From Equibacterium sp963662035 (GTDB lineage: Bacteria; Bacteroidota; Bacteroidia; Bacteroidales; UBA932): a DNA stretch of 64,000 nt. Below the pieces are notes generated by a model, which did no database searches, was not told the DNA's origin, and saw only the letters and a program-made list of their open reading frames with translations. Every line of letters starts with the position of its first letter. The stretch's first letter is position 1. The stretch is from contig CAVLDO010000001.1 of assembly GCA_963662035.1 (NCBI GenBank), positions 1-64,000 on the forward strand, given 5' to 3'. A program made the translations under genes and the position numbers. Shown here one piece after another: positions 26,125 through 35,834 of this stretch.

Positions 26125-27864
26125 ATGAATATGAAAAACAGATACTTGAACACCCTGTGCGCCATCTTCTGCGGCCTGTTTGCAGCCGCCGGATGCATAG
26201 AAGAGACCTTCCCGGCAGACCAGGCCACCCCTGACCAGATGCAGAGCGCGTCCTCACTCAATTACCTGACCAACGGCCTCCCCGCCTACCTGGTGACCTG
26301 GGACACATACGGAACCTCCAACAACACCCAGGACTGGGGCTACCCCTGTCAGATGTATATGCGCGAAGTGATGGGAGAGGACTTCCCCGCCTACGACAAT
26401 GGCTACAACTACTGGGTATGGCTCGAGAACGCCTCCTCGCTGCGCTATATGTACTACTACCCCTACTTCTATTACTATTCGTTCATCAAGAATGCCAACA
26501 ATGTGATAAAGCAGGCCGGCCTCGCAGACCCCGAGAGCAGCACGGCGGCCAAAAACAGCCTGGGCATAGGCCTCGGCTACAGGGCGATGCTCTATATGGA
26601 ACTGGCCCGGATGTATGAGTACCGCCTCACCGGAGTAGAATCGCTCGATGCCGATGCCACGGCCAGAGGCTGCCTTGGCATCACGGTGCCCATAGTTACG
26701 GAGACAACCTCCAAGCAGGCGTATTCCAACAACCCCTGCGCCCCCTTCTACACTATGTACCGCTTTATAATGACCGATCTCAACCGCGCCGAGAACTGCT
26801 TTGACGGCTACTCCCGCGCCAGCAAGGCCGTTATGGACCAAAGCGTGATATACGGCCTCAAGGTGCGCCTGTGGCTGGATATCGCCACCCGGTTTGACCG
26901 CTTCCCAGAGTTGCTGGAAAAACAGCTCGCGGCAGAAGGGAGCGGCGACGGCTACGACGACCTCGGCATCAAAAGCGCGGACGACTGCTACGCCAAAGTT
27001 ATCGAATATGCCCAAAAGCTCACCGGCGATGCCTCTTACTCTCCTCTGACCCAAGAGCAGTGGAGCAACCCGGAGACCGGGTTCAACACCCCCGCCCCCT
27101 CTTGGATTCTGGGCACCTCAATCACCAGCAAGGAGCAGATCAACTACAACTACTGGAACACCTTCCTTGGCACTATGGCTTCCGAAGCCGACTGGGGAAT
27201 GACACTTAACAGCTACAGCGGCTACCGTATGATAGGCAAGTCGCTCTACGACAAAATCGGGAGCGGCGACTGGCGCCGCAACAGCTGGGTTGACCCCGAC
27301 GATGCCGGCAAGTGGCCCGCACCCGAGAAATACCGCACCTCGGTGTCCGAGACCAAGTGGGCGGAGATTCCCGCCTACGCCAACCTCAAGTTCCGCCCGG
27401 GCGGCGGCTCGCTCGGCACGCTGGAGACCGGCCTTATCGCCTGCCAGCCCCTTATGCGCATAGAGGAGATTTACTTTGACCTGTTTGAGGCCATCGCCCA
27501 TAGGGACGGCGCAGGTGCGGCGGCGGCCCGCCTGCAGGAGTTCATCAACACCTACCGCTACAGCGACGGCTCCTACAAGTGCAGCGCCGGCGATATGGAA
27601 TCATTCATCGCCGAGCTGATGGTGCAGCGGCGCATCGAATTCTGGGGCGAGGGGGTGAACTATTTCGACTACAAGCGCCTGGCACTGTGCGTGACCCGCA
27701 ACTACGACGGCACCAACTACGACAGCAACTACTGTCTGAATTCCATCAAGGGCTATGTGGCCCCCTGGATGAACTATATGATGCCCGAAACCGAGAAGGA
27801 TATGAATCCCGCCGTAATAATTCCGCCGAACCCTTCGGGGGCAATCACCATAAGCGGCAACTAA
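26125..27864 (+). CDS. SusD-like surface lipoprotein
   Basis: 579 residues. Lipoprotein signal with Cys24 (AAAGC) followed by I-E-E, an acidic start typical of surface-exposed Bacteroidota lipoproteins. The RagB/SusD helical fold is indicated by FIKNANNVIKQA, LGYRAMLYMELARMYEY, LKVRLWLDIATRF and the C-terminal ELMVQRRIEFWGEGVNYFDYKRL motif. It is the lid and binding partner of the SusC protein just upstream. ATG codons 1 and 3 are both possible starts; the first is given. Confidence 0.95.
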   Translation: MNMKNRYLNTLCAIFCGLFAAAGCIEETFPADQATPDQMQSASSLNYLTNGLPAYLVTWDTYGTSNNTQDWGYPCQMYMREVMGEDFPAYDNGYNYWVWLENASSLRYMYYYPYFYYYSFIKNANNVIKQAGLADPESSTAAKNSLGIGLGYRAMLYMELARMYEYRLTGVESLDADATARGCLGITVPIVTETTSKQAYSNNPCAPFYTMYRFIMTDLNRAENCFDGYSRASKAVMDQSVIYGLKVRLWLDIATRFDRFPELLEKQLAAEGSGDGYDDLGIKSADDCYAKVIEYAQKLTGDASYSPLTQEQWSNPETGFNTPAPSWILGTSITSKEQINYNYWNTFLGTMASEADWGMTLNSYSGYRMIGKSLYDKIGSGDWRRNSWVDPDDAGKWPAPEKYRTSVSETKWAEIPAYANLKFRPGGGSLGTLETGLIACQPLMRIEEIYFDLFEAIAHRDGAGAAAARLQEFINTYRYSDGSYKCSAGDMESFIAELMVQRRIEFWGEGVNYFDYKRLALCVTRNYDGTNYDSNYCLNSIKGYVAPWMNYMMPETEKDMNPAVIIPPNPSGAITISGN

Positions 27865-27883
27865 TCTATGGGAGAATACAGAA

Positions 27884-28879
27884 ATGAAAAAAATGATTAT
27901 CGATAAATCAATTTGCGCAGCCTCTGCGGCGCTCCTTCTTGCGGCGGCCTCCTGCAGCAAGGACACCGGATATGCTCCGGGCCCGGAAACCCCCGACGGC
28001 TGCATCGCGGCATATTTTTCCGCCTCCAACGAGTCAAGCATCATCATCAGCCCGGAGGACTACGCCGCCTCCAATGTAATAACTCTGGAAGTTGCCCGCG
28101 AAGTGTCCGACGCATCCGTGTCGGTGCCCATCGAGGTTCTCTACAAGAGCAGCGAAATTGAAATCCCCGCCACGGTGGAGTTTCTGTCGGGCGAATCGCG
28201 CGCAACGGTTGACATCAGGCTCAACGGCCTGCAGGAGAAGGTGGAATATGCGTTCTCCATCAAGCTCGCCGACGGGTATGCCGACCACTACACCGCTCTG
28301 GATGGTTCCGATGTCTTCAACGGCAGCGTGCTCATCGCCAGATGGACAAAAGTGGTGGAAGATGCCACCTTCTACTTTATCAATGAATACTTCCCCACCA
28401 CCTACTCCGACATCTACCATCTCGACGGCTTCAACCGCTTCTACATAGATGATTTTTTGGGCAGCGGCATAGACCTGGGCTTCTCCATCAAGAGTTACGA
28501 CGAGGCCAACGGCACCTTTATCCCCTTTTCCGCCACCGACAAGAAGACCTGGACGGGCAAATTCGAGCCGCTGGACCACTATCTCAACGACCCTGACGGC
28601 AGCAGCTGGTGGTGGCTGATGAGCGACGTTACAAACTATGCTTATGCGTGCTGGAAACCGGAAGGCTTCAACAGCTACATAAACTACATCAACTTCTACG
28701 ATAGCGACTCCACCACCTACGCCTGGATAGATATGAACGGCTCTACCACTGAAATGACCGGATATCTGTGCTCCTACACATATCTCTCCCCCTACGAGAG
28801 TCCCGCAGAAGACTTTGACAATTACACCTGCCCCGGTTATCTATATGTCTATATGTACTGGAACGGAATGGAACAATAA
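27884..28879 (+). CDS. Sus-locus lipoprotein, unknown ligand-binding type
   Basis: 331 residues, lipoprotein signal with Cys24 (AAASC). Residues about 50-130 look like a Calx-beta/BACON-like beta-sandwich (VTLEVAR..., ATVEFLSGESRATVDI, KVEYAFSIKLADGY). The C-terminal half is rich in Tyr, Trp, Asp and Ser (SSWWWLMSDVTNYAYACW), typical of fast-evolving surface ligand-binding proteins in the SusE/SusF position. It follows the SusD gene by 19 bp. No specific family recognised. Confidence 0.7.
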   Translation: MKKMIIDKSICAASAALLLAAASCSKDTGYAPGPETPDGCIAAYFSASNESSIIISPEDYAASNVITLEVAREVSDASVSVPIEVLYKSSEIEIPATVEFLSGESRATVDIRLNGLQEKVEYAFSIKLADGYADHYTALDGSDVFNGSVLIARWTKVVEDATFYFINEYFPTTYSDIYHLDGFNRFYIDDFLGSGIDLGFSIKSYDEANGTFIPFSATDKKTWTGKFEPLDHYLNDPDGSSWWWLMSDVTNYAYACWKPEGFNSYINYINFYDSDSTTYAWIDMNGSTTEMTGYLCSYTYLSPYESPAEDFDNYTCPGYLYVYMYWNGMEQ

Positions 28880-28907
28880 TACAACTCATTTAGCAACATA
28901 AACGGAT

Positions 28908-30053
28908 ATGAACAAAATCTTTGAATTCGCGCGCAAGGCGGCAGCAGCTGCTCTCCTTGCATTTGTGGGCACCGCGCTGCTCACCTCCTGCGGCCCGGAG
29001 AAGGCCGACCCCGTGAAACTTGCGACCCCCCAGCCCAAACTGCTCGCCTCTACCGAAACCTCCCTGACATTCTCCTGGGACAAGGTGGCGAACGCCGTGC
29101 AGTACACCTACACCCTCACCACAGCCGGCGGCACCGCAGCGGGCGGCGGCACCACCGCCAACAGCAGCGTGGAGTTCTCCGACTTGGAAAGCAGCACCGC
29201 CTACACCCTCACCCTCACCGCCTATCCCGAGGTGGGCAGCGAGGATTATCTATCTTCTGACGCCGCCACTCTCACGGTGAGTACCGCCGACATTCCGCCC
29301 GTAACAGAGCTCTGGCGCGTGACCGGCACCTTTGACGACGGCACAGGCAAGACCTGGAATGATGTTCTGATCGCATACAGCGACGGCAGCTACACCATCA
29401 AGGACTGGTACAACATCAAGGGTTACGATTTTGAGTTCGTGATCAACGAAGACGGCACCATCAGCCTCACCAACGGCACTGTAAACGAATACGGCAATCC
29501 CAGCATAGAGGCTGGCGACGGTATGGTTGACATCTACACCGGCTATTATGAGGGTTATGCATATTCGGGAATGGAAGGCGACAAGGAGTCGGGCAGCCTC
29601 TGGTTCTCCAGCTACCGCACAAATGCCAACTGCACCCTGACCTGGCCCGCAGTGGAGGTTGTTCCCGTGACAATCGATGAAGTTGTGGGCACCTACACCC
29701 AGAGCAGCACCGGACAGGAGATTTTCGACGGTGAGAACTGGACAGAGTTCGAGTCTACAAACGATGTCACCATCGAGAAGGTTGACGACAACACCGTTAC
29801 CGTTACCGGCATTATGTACGAAGGTTATTCTCTGACAGCAAAGCTCGACACAGAGGCCGCAACCCTGACTTTCGAGCCGCAGAGCTGGCTTGACTATTAC
29901 ACATTCTGCCTGTACGACGCCCCCACTTCGCCCGTAATCGCCCAGTTCAGCGGCGGCGTAATCAAACTCTCCAACTGGACCGCTTTCTATGTGGGTGATG
30001 GCTGGACTTACAGCTATGTTTACTCTGCAAAAAGTGTCCTGACCAAGAAATAA
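28908..30053 (+). CDS. Fibronectin type III-containing surface lipoprotein
   Basis: 381 residues, lipoprotein signal with Cys28 (LLTSC). A fibronectin type III domain at about 38-125 (PKLLASTETSLTFSWDKV...YTLTLTAYPE) is followed by two repeats resembling each other around VTGTFDDGTGKTWNDV and VVGTYTQSSTGQEIFDG, both beta-rich. It is the last gene of the Sus-like run, 28 bp after the previous one. Its position and make-up suggest a surface binding protein. Its stop codon touches the stop codon of the convergent M16 peptidase gene with no spacer. Confidence 0.72.
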   Translation: MNKIFEFARKAAAAALLAFVGTALLTSCGPEKADPVKLATPQPKLLASTETSLTFSWDKVANAVQYTYTLTTAGGTAAGGGTTANSSVEFSDLESSTAYTLTLTAYPEVGSEDYLSSDAATLTVSTADIPPVTELWRVTGTFDDGTGKTWNDVLIAYSDGSYTIKDWYNIKGYDFEFVINEDGTISLTNGTVNEYGNPSIEAGDGMVDIYTGYYEGYAYSGMEGDKESGSLWFSSYRTNANCTLTWPAVEVVPVTIDEVVGTYTQSSTGQEIFDGENWTEFESTNDVTIEKVDDNTVTVTGIMYEGYSLTAKLDTEAATLTFEPQSWLDYYTFCLYDAPTSPVIAQFSGGVIKLSNWTAFYVGDGWTYSYVYSAKSVLTKK

Positions 30054-32876
30054 TCAGTCCACTTCTGTATAAACCGTGATGAATCGGCTGCCGGAGTTCA
30101 AACGGCGGCCGATTTCTTTTATGCAGGCGGCGTCGATGCCGTCCAGCACTGCGGCATAGTCGTAACCGTAGTCAACCCCGTCCTTCACATAGTCCTCCAT
30201 CTCTCTGAGCCGGGCGGTGATGCTCGCCTTAGAGGTGGCATCCTGCTCGCGGCGGTGCTTCTTGAGATATTTCACCGCAACCGCCACCTCCTCTACCGTG
30301 GGGCCGTCTGCGCAAAAGCGCTCCATCTCCCGCTCCACGTCGCTCACCAGCAGATCTTTCATCTCGGGCCGGGTCTGGAACTCTACATAAGACTCGGCGC
30401 TGCGGTGTTTCTGCCCCGGATACATTCGGGTGTCAAAATCTATGTGATAGGTGCCGCCGCGCTTCTCGCGGATAAGGTTAAGATAGCGCATAGACATTAT
30501 GTGGTCCAGAATCTCCACGGCGGCGATGTTCCGCGCGGTCTTCTCTATATTGCCGCTGAATATGCAGCAGACATCGCACAGCGGGGCGGAAGGTGCGGGG
30601 GAGATGCTTCTACAAAGGATTTCGCGGCCGCTGTAGGCCTGCGTGCGGGGTTTGATGCCTGAGAGGCGGCCGCCGCGTCCAAGATCAAGCGTCGCAGCAT
30701 AGCGGCACACCAGTCTTGCGATTGTATCGGGGTCGGCATCGCTGCAGATATACAGCGCCGCCCTGTCTGCTCCGGAGAACTCGGCCGCGTAGAGCCTCTC
30801 CACCACCCCCATATCCAGCGCCGCCACGCTTGCCGAGTCGGCCTCGGCATTCCAGGGATGGCCGCCGTTATATAGATTACGCCTCTCCCGGGCAAACTTC
30901 TCCGCTGCACTTGAGGGCTTTGAAAGCTGGCGCAGACGGGCCTCGCGCGACTTGTCCACTTCGGCCACGCTCCCAAAGCAAGGCTCACAAAGCTGCAGTG
31001 CGAGGGCCCGGAAGGCTGTCTCTTCCTTGTCGCCGAATGCGGTGAGACTGATGCGGGCCTCGTTTTCGCGGATGGACACGCTGCCGGAGACTCCCGCGAG
31101 CTCCGCCCTGGAAAGCAGTTCAGAGCGGTTGCAGCCCTTGAATCCTGCGGCCCGGCGGATGTAGGACGCGGCCTCCTTGTCGCGCGCGATGCTCTCGCAG
31201 GCAAAGGCGCGATATCCGCTCTCAAAGGTCAGATCCATAGCCAGATGCACGCCGCTTCGCACTGGGGCGCTCTGCAGGTAATACACTTTGAGTCCGTTGG
31301 AGAGTTTCCACAGGCGGAGCCCCTCCTTGTCCAGCTTCTTTTCCGAGAGGATTCGCCCTTCGCCCATCTGCACGGAGAGATCCAGGGCGGGATATTCTAT
31401 GAAGCGGCTCTGAAGCTCTTCTGCGCAGACCCCGGCCACTATGTCCCGCATCTGAGAGTAGTCCGGCACCTCGCCCACCGCAGCACTGTTGCAGCAGTTG
31501 GAATATATGGCGCCTCTCTCGTCAAACATTTTCTGCGGATATCCGGCAATTGTTTCCTGAGAGATGGAGGCTATCGCCTCGCGCTGGATGTCGGCATACT
31601 CGCGGGGGCCGGCCAGCGGCCAGCCGCGCAGGAAATTGTCTTGGCAGCGCTTCACAATCCGCTCGCCGGTTACATCAGACTCCGCCATTTCATAATCGAG
31701 ACGGGCGCGCTGCAGCACGCTCAGCTTGGCCGCCTCCAGCTCGGCGGCGCTGATGCCATATCGCAGCAGGCGCTCCTTCTCGCGCACCACCATAGCCAGA
31801 CAGTCGCCCAGCGCATCGTCGCGGCGCGGGGTCACTGTTATCATCGTTATGTAGAATTCGGGTGAATAGTCGCTTGTGACGCACACCGCAGACTGGGCGG
31901 GGCAGCCGCTCTGCTTCTGACACTCCTTCAGACGCTCGCCCAGCACCGAGCTCACCACCAGGCGGGAGTAGTAATCCCTGAATGCCTCCATGTCTTTGCG
32001 CTGCGCGAATTCGGGATAGGGCTGCTTGTAGAGCACCTTGAGCGCCTTGTATTTGATCTCCGGGTCGGTCATATTGCAGTAGAGGGGTGAGGTCTGCTCC
32101 GGCGGCAGAGAGCGGTCTGCCTTGGCGGCGGGATTCTCCGCTGCGGGGATGTCGGAGAAAATGGCGCGTATGCGGCTCTCCATCCGCTCCACGTCAAAGT
32201 CGCCCACCACGATTATCGCCTGCAGGTCGGGGCGGTACCACTTGCGGTAAAAGTCCAGTATCTCCTCTCTCTTGAAGCCGTTAATGACCTCCAGGGTTCC
32301 CACCACGCTGCGCCGGGGCTGCAGCCCCCCTTTGTAGATGAGTTCTATCTGCCGCTGCGACATACGGTTGCGCGAGTTGTCCTTCAGGCGCCACTCCTCG
32401 CTTATCACGCCGCGCTCGTCGTCGAGGTCTTCCTGATTGCAGGAGATGTCGCAGCTCCAGTCGCGCAGCACCATAAGCACCGAATCCACAAAGGAGTCGC
32501 GCACCAACGGCACCTTGGAGATGTTGTACACAGTCTCGTTGCGCGAGGTGTAGGCGTTTACGTTGTAGCCGAATCGCACCCCCTCGCGGGAGAGGAACTC
32601 GAGTATTCCCTTGTCGGGATAGTGGCGCGTGCCGTTGAAGGCCATATGCTCCAGAAAGTGGGCAAGGCCGTTCTGATTATCCTCTTCCTGCATCGCCCCC
32701 ACATTGTGCACTATGTAAAATTCGGCGCAGCCGGCAGGATTGGCATTGTGCGCCACATAGTAGGTCAGGCCGTTGGGCAACCGGCCGCGGGTGATTGTTT
32801 CGCAGTCGGGGATCTGCTGCGCCGCAGCGCCGGCTGCAAAACAGAGCGCCGCCACAGCCGCAAGAAGTCTTTTCAT
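30054..32876 (-). CDS. Exported M16 (insulinase/pitrilysin) zinc peptidase
   Basis: 940 residues, the two-halved M16 architecture. Signal peptide MKRLLAAVAALCFAAGAAA. Inverted zinc motif HFLEH at 73-77, with the downstream Glu in the DDERGVISEEWRL segment, in the N-terminal half; the C-terminal half lacks the motif, as usual. Expected to cut peptides in the periplasm. It starts 4 bp after the DUF6850 barrel gene, so it is the distal gene of the TonB receptor/DUF4876/DUF6850 transcript, which suggests that it processes what that system brings in. Confidence 0.93.
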   Translation of the reverse strand: MKRLLAAVAALCFAAGAAAQQIPDCETITRGRLPNGLTYYVAHNANPAGCAEFYIVHNVGAMQEEDNQNGLAHFLEHMAFNGTRHYPDKGILEFLSREGVRFGYNVNAYTSRNETVYNISKVPLVRDSFVDSVLMVLRDWSCDISCNQEDLDDERGVISEEWRLKDNSRNRMSQRQIELIYKGGLQPRRSVVGTLEVINGFKREEILDFYRKWYRPDLQAIIVVGDFDVERMESRIRAIFSDIPAAENPAAKADRSLPPEQTSPLYCNMTDPEIKYKALKVLYKQPYPEFAQRKDMEAFRDYYSRLVVSSVLGERLKECQKQSGCPAQSAVCVTSDYSPEFYITMITVTPRRDDALGDCLAMVVREKERLLRYGISAAELEAAKLSVLQRARLDYEMAESDVTGERIVKRCQDNFLRGWPLAGPREYADIQREAIASISQETIAGYPQKMFDERGAIYSNCCNSAAVGEVPDYSQMRDIVAGVCAEELQSRFIEYPALDLSVQMGEGRILSEKKLDKEGLRLWKLSNGLKVYYLQSAPVRSGVHLAMDLTFESGYRAFACESIARDKEAASYIRRAAGFKGCNRSELLSRAELAGVSGSVSIRENEARISLTAFGDKEETAFRALALQLCEPCFGSVAEVDKSREARLRQLSKPSSAAEKFARERRNLYNGGHPWNAEADSASVAALDMGVVERLYAAEFSGADRAALYICSDADPDTIARLVCRYAATLDLGRGGRLSGIKPRTQAYSGREILCRSISPAPSAPLCDVCCIFSGNIEKTARNIAAVEILDHIMSMRYLNLIREKRGGTYHIDFDTRMYPGQKHRSAESYVEFQTRPEMKDLLVSDVEREMERFCADGPTVEEVAVAVKYLKKHRREQDATSKASITARLREMEDYVKDGVDYGYDYAAVLDGIDAACIKEIGRRLNSGSRFITVYTEVD

Positions 32877-32880
32877 TTTA

Positions 32881-34470
32881 TTAAAGGTTTATGCCAATGG
32901 CAAGCGAAGCCGCATTGCGCACTCCGCCGCCGAGATATTCCGGCGTGGAAAGCAGAGAAACAAATCTGTCCGATGCGGTCACATACAGCGCGCGGCCGCC
33001 GCGCAGCAGACGGGTGTAAGTGAACGAGAGTGCTGCACCCGCCCGCGAAGCGGTCAGGTATTCGTACTGACGGTTGAGATAGGTGTCAAAACTTTGGATT
33101 GTGGTGGAGGTGCCGCCGGAGTAGGAGCCGTCCGAGGCCTTGTTGCCGGAGCCGGTGCAGAATATGAGGGTTGCTCCGGGAGAGAAGATATTCCTGCCCC
33201 GTGTCAGATTCCACTCGCAGAAGGCGGCGGCACCGAGGCTTACACAGCTGTTGTCGCGCCAGAAGGGGGTCACCGTGGTGTGCTGGTTGCGGGCGGCATA
33301 TTCAAGCTCACCGCCCGCATTGAATCGGGGCCGGTAGCCGCAAAGACCCTTGAAAAAGGTGTAGGCAGCCGAGGCGGCTATGTCGGTGCGGCTTAAGGTC
33401 TGTTTCTGCCCGGTGTAGTTCACGATGGTGTTCTTGCCCGCCTCGGTGGTGTAGGTGAATGTGTTCTCGCGGTTGGACACGGGGCTGTAGCCCAGATTGA
33501 ACTCCACAAGGGAGAGCCTATCGCCCCGAGGCAGCAGAATTTTTCCCTTGAGCGAGGTCTGCGCGCCGCTCCATTCGTAATAGACGGGGGATGTGGAGGT
33601 TTTGCGGCCGTAATAGCCGTTGCGCACCAGGATTTCCGCCTCCAGAAATACCCTGGCCGCATCGTTGCGCCAGTCAATCTGCAGATCGGCTCCGCAGAAC
33701 GTGTTGCTCACGGGGCGGTATTCCTGGGTGGAGATTATGCCGCTGTCGCCGCCCAGCCCCTCGCGGGTGCCCAAAAACCAGCCGCGGTCGCGGATGATGA
33801 AGTAGGTGCGGTCGGCCTCGCCGTAAAGTCCACCCATCAGCTGCTCCACGCTGCTGCGGTAGCGCAGGTTCAATCCGGCATCGAGACTCTCGCTTGCGGC
33901 ATAGTCCACCCCAAGAGAGAGATCCATATCTTTGAGAATGTTGGAAAACCGGGGGTCCTTGACCTTGGTCTGGTCGCCGCAGAGATAGTCGATGCGCCCT
34001 CCCAGGGCCAGAGACCGCGTCAGGGAATATGCCAGCGCCCCCTGCATCGAGTAGAGCTCGCGCTTTTTGCTCCCGGCGGTTTCAAGATTGTCTTCCAGAA
34101 GGCCCAAGGGGTTGAAGTCAGGATCCATCAGCACGGGTCCGCCCATCCGCTTTCCCTGAAAATTGGAATAGGACAGCCCTCCGCAGAAGACTGTCCTTTC
34201 CGATAATCTGCTGTAAGTATGCGCATACGCCCCACCCGTAAAGCTGTCGGCAGAAGAGCCGATACCCATAAGTTCCCCGTCCTCCTTGGTGGCATAAAAG
34301 ACCGCCGTGGAGAGATTTTCGACCCCGGCGCGCGCCAAAAGCGCGGCATTGGAGCTTTGCAATCGGGGATTTGTCTGCAGCACAAAGCCGTACTCCTGCT
34401 GTCCGGCCGCCGGAAGTGCGGCCAGACAGAGCGCGGCTGCTGTGCAAAGGAGGTCTGTGGAGCGGAACAT
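32881..34470 (-). CDS. DUF6850-type outer-membrane beta-barrel protein
   Basis: 529 residues. Signal peptide ending near AAG-QQ, then alternating amphipathic strands throughout and a C-terminal strand ending in a hydrophobic/aromatic pattern, as in outer-membrane barrels. The RLSERTVFCGGLSYSNFQGKR / GPVLMDPDFNP region resembles the DUF6850 family, known to me as the partner of DUF4876 lipoproteins and TonB receptors. The biochemical role is not established. It lies 12 bp after the DUF4876 gene and 4 bp before the M16 peptidase. Confidence 0.75.
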   Translation of the reverse strand: MFRSTDLLCTAAALCLAALPAAGQQEYGFVLQTNPRLQSSNAALLARAGVENLSTAVFYATKEDGELMGIGSSADSFTGGAYAHTYSRLSERTVFCGGLSYSNFQGKRMGGPVLMDPDFNPLGLLEDNLETAGSKKRELYSMQGALAYSLTRSLALGGRIDYLCGDQTKVKDPRFSNILKDMDLSLGVDYAASESLDAGLNLRYRSSVEQLMGGLYGEADRTYFIIRDRGWFLGTREGLGGDSGIISTQEYRPVSNTFCGADLQIDWRNDAARVFLEAEILVRNGYYGRKTSTSPVYYEWSGAQTSLKGKILLPRGDRLSLVEFNLGYSPVSNRENTFTYTTEAGKNTIVNYTGQKQTLSRTDIAASAAYTFFKGLCGYRPRFNAGGELEYAARNQHTTVTPFWRDNSCVSLGAAAFCEWNLTRGRNIFSPGATLIFCTGSGNKASDGSYSGGTSTTIQSFDTYLNRQYEYLTASRAGAALSFTYTRLLRGGRALYVTASDRFVSLLSTPEYLGGGVRNAASLAIGINL

Positions 34471-34482
34471 ACGGCGCTTAAA

Positions 34483-35817
34483 CTATTTCAGAGAACTCTG
34501 CGCCCTCTGGTGGAAGTCGGTGGAAGTGTTGTTGGTCTCGGAGTAGATTATGTGCGCTCCATTTGCAATAGAGGCTTCTGCATCGATGCCGGAGGGGTCG
34601 GTGGTGCCGTTGGCCAGGTCGGCGGCGCTGCCGGGCTCTGTGCCCAGGCTGTAGCCGTACACAAGTTTGCCCTCGTTCTCGGCGAGAGCCTCGGTGGCAG
34701 CCTTGTCCACATTGCGGTAAATAGTGTAGCATAGTTTGTTGGTCATCATCACATAGCCGCTGTTCACATCAGACGAGAATCTGTATTTGGACTCCTCGGG
34801 GGTCTTGGCACCGTTCCACACCTCAACCTCATCCACAACGGAACTCTTGGCCACCTTAACCACATTGAATGCGGCGGTTGTGCCCAGAGTATGGTCATAC
34901 GCCTCGCTATTGAGGCTCATCGCCTCCACTTCGGCCTTCGAGGCTTTCATCAGGAATACTGCGGGGCTGTTGTTGGAGAAGGCCCAGGCGTTGCCCTGGG
35001 TAAAGGGGACAGTTGTAAGATAGTGGGTTGCGGGGATTGCATCGTCCACCACATATTTTGCATTACTGTACTGCTCGTTGGCAGTCATAACATAGTAGTC
35101 GGGGTTGTTCAGGGCCACGGCGCTCTCTACAGTGGCGGTGTGGTCTATTGCGCCGAAAAGTGCCACCACAATCTGCGAGTAGGGGGCTATCGTGACATTC
35201 GAAGTGAAAGACCAGATGGCGCCGATGGCGGGCAGCCAGCTCTCCTGAGCGTAGCTCTGGGTGCCGTCGGTTCCGTAATACTTGTTGGTGGCGTTGCTGT
35301 TGTAGGGGGCCAGCATTCCGATGGCGATGTTGGTGGCGTCCGCCTCCACATCGGAGTTATTGTAGAGCACGATGTAGGAGTCGTTGGTGTACTGCTTGCC
35401 CTCATTCGTGGTGGTGCCGCCGCAGTAGAGTTCTTTGATGATTATCTGCTGGGAAACCACCTTGTTCAGAGCCAGCGAGAACCGGTTGGTAGTGGCGTTG
35501 AGCACCGAGATGGAGCTGTTGCTGCCGCTGTAGGTGTAGGCCTCGGCGTCGCCGCTCTGCTTGAACGATGCGGTGGCGGTGTAGATGTCGGCCGGAACGC
35601 TGAACTGTGCCGTGCCGCTTGCGTTGGTGAGGGCATCATACACGGTGCCGGAGGCATCCACCAGAGTGACGGGGACATTCTCCACCGCCATAGGCTCGCC
35701 GTCGAGTGCAAGCTGCACCTCGATGTCCACAAGCCTTACTTCGGGAATGGTGTCCTTGCAGGAGGCTGCCGCAAAAAGCATAGCCACAAAAGAGAAAATC
35801 GAAAGAATTTTTTTCAT
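34483..35817 (-). CDS. DUF4876 family lipoprotein
   Basis: 444 residues. Lipoprotein signal with Cys20 (AAASC) followed by K-D-T. An N-terminal beta-sandwich (VDIEVQLALDGEPM...VPVTLVDASGTVYDALTNASG) resembles a carboxypeptidase-regulatory-like domain. A lamin-tail-like segment (IIIKELYCGGTTTNEGKQYTN...YIVLYNNSDVEA) characteristic of DUF4876 follows. It probably sits on or under the outer membrane as the binding partner of the TonB receptor upstream (17 bp away), in a SusD-like role; this is inference from gene order. Confidence 0.8.
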   Translation of the reverse strand: MKKILSIFSFVAMLFAAASCKDTIPEVRLVDIEVQLALDGEPMAVENVPVTLVDASGTVYDALTNASGTAQFSVPADIYTATASFKQSGDAEAYTYSGSNSSISVLNATTNRFSLALNKVVSQQIIIKELYCGGTTTNEGKQYTNDSYIVLYNNSDVEADATNIAIGMLAPYNSNATNKYYGTDGTQSYAQESWLPAIGAIWSFTSNVTIAPYSQIVVALFGAIDHTATVESAVALNNPDYYVMTANEQYSNAKYVVDDAIPATHYLTTVPFTQGNAWAFSNNSPAVFLMKASKAEVEAMSLNSEAYDHTLGTTAAFNVVKVAKSSVVDEVEVWNGAKTPEESKYRFSSDVNSGYVMMTNKLCYTIYRNVDKAATEALAENEGKLVYGYSLGTEPGSAADLANGTTDPSGIDAEASIANGAHIIYSETNNTSTDFHQRAQSSLK

Positions 35818-35834
35818 AACCTTGATATTGTTTA

